From assembly GCA_038321615.1 (NCBI GenBank), contig JBBQFC010000002.1:1-64000 (forward strand): a stretch of 64,000 nt of DNA. Direction: 5' to 3'. The notes beneath the pieces were generated by a model, which searched no databases, was not told where the DNA came from, and saw only the letters and a program-made list of their open reading frames with translations. This DNA comes from JBBQFC01 sp038321615. Its GTDB lineage: Bacteria; Bacteroidota; Bacteroidia; Flavobacteriales_D; Cryomorphaceae. Numbering within the stretch: the first letter of the stretch is position 1; each line of letters starts with the position of its first letter. The position numbers and the translations under genes were made by a program. Below are positions 59,527 through 64,000 of the stretch, one piece after another.

Positions 59527-60336
59527 TTAATCCCATAAATTCTTCCGCTCAAGCTTTATCTTTTTACCGAAAAAGATGGCTGTGCTTTCAGCAAAAGATG
59601 CCGTGAGATCGCTCACATAAAAGCGGTGGCTAGCTCTACCTTGGGTATTGAGAATACCTCGCCTTTCCAAAATATGGTGGGTATGGCGAGCCACGATTTC
59701 GGTGGAGTCAATCACTTCGACACTGTTCTTGTAAAATCGCTCCACTTCCTTCCGGATAAGGGGAAAGTGGGTGCAGCCCAATATCAAACCATCGAGTTCT
59801 TTGAGATTTGGTTTCGACAAATAGGAGTCTATAATGGCCTGCGAGATATTATTGCTGAAAAACCCTTCTTCCACCATGCCGACCAAAAGGGGAGTAGCCA
59901 ACATAGTAACTTGTAGCGCTGGATTTTCCTTAGCGATCCGCTTGGCGTAAGAGCGACTGTTGACCGTGGCTTTGGTGGCAATCACCCCGATTTTTCCTTT
60001 CTTGAAATGCTCGGCCACGTGGGATACCGTTGGGTCGATGACATTAATTACTGGAATAATTTTTCCGGCAACTTGCCTCACGCTCGCGGCGGCTATTGCC
60101 GAAGCAGTGTTGCAAGCTATTACAATCGCTTTGCAATTTTGATCGATAAGAAATCGAGCGATGCCCGTCGAAAAAGATCGGATGGCTTCTGGCGATTTTT
60201 CACCATAAGGCAAGTGAGCGGTATCGCCGAAATATACAATGTCTTCATGGGGCATGGCTCGCGCTATGGCCGCCGCAACCGTAAGGCCACCTATTCCAGA
60301 ATCGAAAATACCTATGGGTCTTTTATCGCCGCTCAT
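59527..60336 (-). CDS. murI: Glutamate racemase
   Basis: A 269-aa enzyme that interconverts L- and D-glutamate for peptidoglycan. The N-terminal GIFDSGIGGLTV holds the catalytic Asp region; the two catalytic Cys are in VIACNTASAIAA and LILGCTHFPLI; the Asp-His pair region is in SHVAEHF. The length and layout are standard. It lies downstream of two OmpH genes on the same strand but behind a terminator, so it likely has a separate promoter. No strong -7 match was found upstream. Confidence 0.96.
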   Translation of the reverse strand: MSGDKRPIGIFDSGIGGLTVAAAIARAMPHEDIVYFGDTAHLPYGEKSPEAIRSFSTGIARFLIDQNCKAIVIACNTASAIAAASVRQVAGKIIPVINVIDPTVSHVAEHFKKGKIGVIATKATVNSRSYAKRIAKENPALQVTMLATPLLVGMVEEGFFSNNISQAIIDSYLSKPNLKELDGLILGCTHFPLIRKEVERFYKNSVEVIDSTEIVARHTHHILERRGILNTQGRASHRFYVSDLTASFAESTAIFFGKKIKLERKNLWD

Positions 60337-60378
60337 TTCTTATGGCATCGAAGATACGTTTCGCAGGATTTTTCCGAT

Positions 60379-60403
60379 AAAAAAAACACCCCAAATTGGG
60401 GTG
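60379..60403 (-). terminator. Rho-independent terminator
   Basis: A C4/G4-based hairpin (60387-60394 with 60396-60403) is followed on the minus strand by eight T. It ends the bamA-ompH-ompH run just before murI. Confidence 0.75.
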
Positions 60404-60432
60404 CTTCATCGATTTTTTCGCTATGGCTAAAC

Positions 60433-60924
60433 TTAGATGCCGAGTTGGGTCTTGATCATTCCGGTTATATCATCGCCACCGGCATAGAGCAGGGAGCCAT
60501 TACTGGAATCAAAAATGTACGTAAATGCATTTGTTTTACCCACTTCCTGCGCCGCTTTGCGCACTTTTTCAAGCATTACGTTTAGCAATTCATTCTGCTT
60601 TACTTCGATTTCGGAATAGGCCGTTTGTTGAAATTCTTGAATCCGTTTTTCCATATCAGCAATTTCGCTGCGGAGACTCGATTTCATTGCTGTGCTGAGC
60701 GTGGTGTCTTGTTGGAACTCAGCCGCTTTTGCCTGGTACGTTTCAACCATGGTGTTGAGACGCGTCTCAAGTTTCTTTTGCAAATCTTGGACTTCTTTTT
60801 CAGCTCCTGCGCGCTCTGGGAGCATGCCCACAATTTCTTCAAAGTTGGCGTGGCCAAGCTTCTGTGCGGAAGCCAAGTGAGATAATCCAATGGTCAAAAG
60901 TGCTAAAATGATCAGCTTCTTCAT
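60433..60924 (-). CDS. OmpH/Skp family periplasmic chaperone, short copy
   Basis: A 163-aa exported protein: signal peptide 1-20 (ILALLTIGLSHLASA), then a Skp-type head-and-tentacle fold with long coiled-coil arms at about 38-110 (ERAGAEKEVQDLQKKLETRL) and a C-terminal beta strand region (TYIFDSSNGSLLYAGGDDIT). Skp holds unfolded outer-membrane proteins for the BAM complex; bamA is encoded two genes upstream. The gene is 30 bp after a second, longer OmpH gene, in the same direction. The length is normal for Skp-like proteins. Confidence 0.93.
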   Translation of the reverse strand: MKKLIILALLTIGLSHLASAQKLGHANFEEIVGMLPERAGAEKEVQDLQKKLETRLNTMVETYQAKAAEFQQDTTLSTAMKSSLRSEIADMEKRIQEFQQTAYSEIEVKQNELLNVMLEKVRKAAQEVGKTNAFTYIFDSSNGSLLYAGGDDITGMIKTQLGI

Positions 60925-60954
60925 GTTATGTGTTTGGTGAGTGATAATTAAAAT

Positions 60955-61596
60955 TTATTTGCGCTCGGTTGGCGTATTTTGATCGGGAGTTCGGGTAGAT
61001 CCTCCCGGTGCAGTTGTGCGGCTGTCTGGCGGAGTGTCGGTATCATTTCCACTGTCTTCGACGCTGTCGTCTCCACCATCGCGGCTACTAATACCGAGTC
61101 TGCTCAATACGCGGTCGCTCTTGTCGTAACGCGGATCGGCATATAATATGTTGGACTGGCCAGCTTTGTCGAAAATTACTGAAAAACCGCCACCAGTAGC
61201 TACTTCTTTAATGGCCTCAAATATTTGATCTTGTATAGGCTGGATGAGCTCCTGGCGCTTGCTGAACAAGTCGCCATCTACTCCAAATCGCTGCCGCTGC
61301 AAGTCCTTTGCTTCCTGCTCGCGACGAACAATCTCGTCTTCTCTTTCTTTGCGAAGCTCTTCGGTGAGGAGCACTTTTTCAGCCTGATAAGCTTTGTAGA
61401 GTCGATCGATCGCTTCGTAGCGCGCTTCAATCTCTTTTTGCCACTGTTCCGACATCCGATCGAGCTCTTTTTGAGCGTCTTGGTATGATGAAAGATTTTT
61501 TAGAATATACTCTGTATCCACATAGGCGTAGCGCTGTGCGTTGGCCTGCAACAGGCCTGCACAAACGAAGAGAAGGATGAGAATAATACGATTCAT
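60955..61596 (-). CDS. OmpH/Skp family chaperone with low-complexity tail
   Basis: A 213-aa exported protein: signal peptide about 1-20 (IILILLFVCAGLLQANAQ), an OmpH core (about 22-168, YAYVDTEYILKNLSSY, coiled-coil arms, GGGFSVIFDKAGQSNILYAD) and a C-terminal low-complexity tail of about 40 residues rich in D, S, T, P and G (about 170-213), absent from the short copy. ATG at 61596 is used because it gives the signal peptide. It is between bamA and the short OmpH gene on one strand, probably one operon. Confidence 0.92.
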   Translation of the reverse strand: MNRIILILLFVCAGLLQANAQRYAYVDTEYILKNLSSYQDAQKELDRMSEQWQKEIEARYEAIDRLYKAYQAEKVLLTEELRKEREDEIVRREQEAKDLQRQRFGVDGDLFSKRQELIQPIQDQIFEAIKEVATGGGFSVIFDKAGQSNILYADPRYDKSDRVLSRLGISSRDGGDDSVEDSGNDTDTPPDSRTTAPGGSTRTPDQNTPTERK

Positions 61597-61634
61597 GGGC
61601 TTTTTAAAACTGGGTGGCGAAATTACCATTTTTA

Positions 61635-64000
61635 TCAGAGTTCTCCAAGATTCATGCCAATGGTAAAGTGGAATTGGCCGCGGGGCATGGCTGCCCTACC
61701 CGGCACATCATCGAATCGCCACCCGTAATCGAGCCCGAGTAGGCCAAACATAGGTAAGAAAATTCGGAGACCAGCACCACCGCTTCGGTACAATCGGAAA
61801 GCGTCAAAATTTTCAATACCATCATAGGTATTTCCAGCTTCCAAAAAGGTAAGCGCAAATATGGTGGCCGATGGATTTGGCGAGATCAGATACCGGAATT
61901 CCATGGTTTGTTTGATTATAATATTCGACCCAGTGAGCGGCGAAAGCGAAAGGTCATCGTAACCGCGCAAACCAATAATCTCACGCCCATCGAGTGCGAA
62001 ACCGCTCAATGCGGAACCACCTAAATAGAATCGCTCGAACGGTGAGATACCCTTGTCGCGGTTGTAGCTTCCTAAAAAACCGAAACCGCTTCGCACCATC
62101 ATTACAAATTTAGGCGCCAGCTCATTGTACCACTCGGCTACGACCTTCCATTTGTAATATTCTGCCGAGCGGTAGCGCGTTTGGTCGGTGATATCGCCTG
62201 CGTAATCCACGCCATTCCATAGCGAATAGGGGAGCGTAATCTTGGTGTCGAGACGGATATTCGAGCCGTATCTTGGGAAAATCGGGTCGAATATCGAGTT
62301 TCTCGAAATATTGAAGATGAATGACAAGTTGTTCGAAGTTCCATCGGTCAAGGCGAATGTTCCGGTTCGCGCTTGACTGGTATAGTTTTGAATATCGTAG
62401 TACAAGTAGCTAATGCCCGTGAGCATTTGGAAATAATCGTCTGGCCATGGCAGCCGTCGCCCGAGCGATATATTTCCACCTGTGATGAATAACGCTTCCC
62501 GTTCCGTGCCGTTTGCTGCATCTTTCTTTGTAACTCCATTAGTCTGCACCGACCGCTGAATTCCTACTGTGAATGAGTTGGGTTTCTTGCCACCCAGCCA
62601 AGGCTCGGTAAACGACATATTATACGATTGGAAGAACCGCCCGTTCGTTTGACCGCGAAGAGATAATCGCTGCCCATCGCCGCTGGGTAAAGGCGACCAG
62701 GCTCCGGGAGTAAACATATTGCGGAGCGAGAAATTGGTGAACGACAAGCCAAGCGTACCAACAATGGTACCCGCTCCAAAACCGCCCGAAAGCTCTACCT
62801 GATCCGAAGGCCTTTCGGCAACGGTGTAGATGATGTCTACGGTGCCGTCCTGATCGTTTTGAACAGGGTTAATGCCAAATGCTTCGGGATCGAAATAGCC
62901 CAGTTGACTCAACTCCCGCTGGGTTCGGATTATCTCCGAGCGACTAAAAAGATCGCCCGGTTTTGTTCGGATTTCCCGCCGTACCACGTGGTCGTTCGTT
63001 TTGGTATTTCCCTTTACAATGATGCGGTTGATGCGATATTGCCGCCCTTCATAAACACGAATTTGAAGATCAATCGTGTCATTCACCACCGACTTTTCGA
63101 CAGGGATAGCTTGAAACGCCAAATATCCATCGTCGAGATACAGCGAGCTTACATCTCCGCCACTCGGGTTCATAAAAAGGCGTGTATCAAATTTGGTGCG
63201 GTCATAAATCTCACCTCTTACAATTCCAAGCACTTCACTTAATTTTTCGGAGGTGTATTTCGTATTCCCAACCCATTCTACATCGCCGAAATAGAATTGA
63301 TTTCCTTCGCGGAGGTAAATGTCGATTCCCACCGTACCATCGGGGTTTCTATAAACCGAATCGTTTTCGATTTTAGCGTTTCGATACCCCAGCGAGTTGT
63401 ACTTATCGATAACCCCTTTTAGGTCTTCTTGATAGAGCGATGGGAGGTATTTGGAACGTTTGAAGACGTGCAGGATGCTTTTTTCCTTGGTTTTCTTCAT
63501 CATCCGGGCAAGTTTTTTCTCGCTCAGACTCGATGCACCAATGAAGTTGATATTGCCGATCTTAATTTTGTTCTTGCGATCTACATCAATCACCAGGTAG
63601 GCGCTATTTGCCACCAGCGTATCTGGAAATTCGCTGATTTCTACATTGGCGTCGAGAAATCCCTTTTCTTGAAAGTGCTTTTCAATGATGTTCTTCGTAT
63701 TGTTGAGTGCATTCTCATTGACGATGGTGCCCCGAATCAAATTGATTTTCTCGCGTATACTTTCGGCTTCTCCCTTTGAAAGGCCTTCAAATTTAAAGCG
63801 TGAAAGGCGAGCTCTTTCTACTAAATTTACATCAATGAAAATCTCGTTCCCACGGATTTCTGTGATCTCGATCGATATATTGTCAAAGAGTTTTTGTTTC
63901 CAAAGGTTCTTGATAGCGCGAGAAGTCTCATCACCCGGGACAGTGATTTTCTGTCCGACGGAAAGGCCGGAAAAGAGGATAATGGCTTGTTGGTCGAAAT
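61635..64000 (-). CDS. bamA: Outer-membrane assembly factor BamA (5' end outside window)
   Basis: The frame is open to the right edge, giving about 787 residues of the C-terminal part. Several POTRA domains are visible (about the first 400 residues in the window, for example FSGLSVGQKITVPGDET, then IRGNEIFIDVNLVERARLSR, and RINRIIVKGNTKTNDHVVRR) followed by the 16-strand Omp85 barrel with the R-G-F/Y-type lid motif SLRGQTNGRFF, GLRGYDDLSLSP and a terminal aromatic strand FTIGMNLGEL. BamA folds and inserts outer-membrane proteins. The two OmpH chaperone genes follow directly. Confidence 0.95.
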   Translation of the reverse strand, partial: FDQQAIILFSGLSVGQKITVPGDETSRAIKNLWKQKLFDNISIEITEIRGNEIFIDVNLVERARLSRFKFEGLSKGEAESIREKINLIRGTIVNENALNNTKNIIEKHFQEKGFLDANVEISEFPDTLVANSAYLVIDVDRKNKIKIGNINFIGASSLSEKKLARMMKKTKEKSILHVFKRSKYLPSLYQEDLKGVIDKYNSLGYRNAKIENDSVYRNPDGTVGIDIYLREGNQFYFGDVEWVGNTKYTSEKLSEVLGIVRGEIYDRTKFDTRLFMNPSGGDVSSLYLDDGYLAFQAIPVEKSVVNDTIDLQIRVYEGRQYRINRIIVKGNTKTNDHVVRREIRTKPGDLFSRSEIIRTQRELSQLGYFDPEAFGINPVQNDQDGTVDIIYTVAERPSDQVELSGGFGAGTIVGTLGLSFTNFSLRNMFTPGAWSPLPSGDGQRLSLRGQTNGRFFQSYNMSFTEPWLGGKKPNSFTVGIQRSVQTNGVTKKDAANGTEREALFITGGNISLGRRLPWPDDYFQMLTGISYLYYDIQNYTSQARTGTFALTDGTSNNLSFIFNISRNSIFDPIFPRYGSNIRLDTKITLPYSLWNGVDYAGDITDQTRYRSAEYYKWKVVAEWYNELAPKFVMMVRSGFGFLGSYNRDKGISPFERFYLGGSALSGFALDGREIIGLRGYDDLSLSPLTGSNIIIKQTMEFRYLISPNPSATIFALTFLEAGNTYDGIENFDAFRLYRSGGAGLRIFLPMFGLLGLDYGWRFDDVPGRAAMPRGQFHFTIGMNLGEL

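Noticed and set aside
1..64000. CRISPR array, prophage or intact insertion sequence
   Set aside because: No regularly spaced repeats, integrase, transposase or terminal inverted repeats with a coding core were found on either strand.

Overview
The window looks like a chromosomal segment of a Bacteroidota bacterium, most likely class Flavobacteriia or a close relative. The evidence is several type IX secretion (T9SS) C-terminal sorting domains, TonB-dependent receptors, paired OmpH/Skp genes next to bamA, an SDR-type threonine dehydrogenase, a purD/DUF6341/DUF6427 neighbourhood, and at least 19 intergenic matches to the Bacteroidota -7 promoter element TAnnTTTG. Most genes are core housekeeping genes. 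The accessory parts are the extreme left end and the stretch from about 33.9 to 42.5 kb.

Layout. 0-0.3 kb: a truncated DUF1016 (YhcG-like) reading frame running into a tRNA-3'-end-like sequence (possible old integration site), then terminators. 0.5-4.1 kb (minus): GNAT, S4 protein, a 44-aa orphan, nadD-gmk-yicC as an overlapping operon, and an ArsC/Spx-like protein. 4.1-11 kb (plus): a flippase-like membrane protein with an EF-hand-like loop, a Cys/Met gamma-family PLP enzyme, and two tandem M43-type secreted metalloproteases. 11-18.7 kb (minus): two secreted orphans, polA, cysS, a MORN-repeat protein and threonine dehydrogenase. 18.8-23.9 kb: homogentisate dioxygenase and 4-hydroxyphenylpyruvate dioxygenase (tyrosine catabolism), separated by two paralogous T9SS-sorted proteins. 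23.9-30.8 kb: aspS, tadA, bacilliredoxin, a thioredoxin-fold protein, purD, DUF6341/DUF6427-like proteins and purQ.

31-42 kb: a TPR protein, YajQ and several membrane or secreted orphans, mixed with decayed genes. These are a Fic protein lacking its catalytic core, a YdeI-family gene with three stops and a frameshift, a frameshifted T9SS protein and two weaker remnants. 42-50.5 kb: a His-rich lipoprotein divergent from a DtxR/MntR regulator, succinate-semialdehyde dehydrogenase, an OmpA-family protein, and sucAB (2-oxoglutarate dehydrogenase E1 and E2). 51-54.3 kb: a TonB receptor directly coupled to a PQQ-type sugar dehydrogenase-like lipoprotein. 54.6-59.3 kb: DinB, Nfu, then a metal-handling cassette (Cys-rich exported protein, TonB receptor with a CC motif, exported HMA protein, gamma-carbonic anhydrase). 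59.5-64 kb (minus): murI, two OmpH/Skp chaperones and bamA, which runs off the end.

No CRISPR array, complete tRNA, rRNA or intact transposase was seen. The most distinctive items are the metal-handling cassette, the His-rich lipoprotein/DtxR pair, the decayed-gene cluster, a 22-codon reading frame behind an unusually perfect Shine-Dalgarno sequence, and three genes whose -7 element sits 4-5 nt from the start codon, which suggests leaderless mRNAs.
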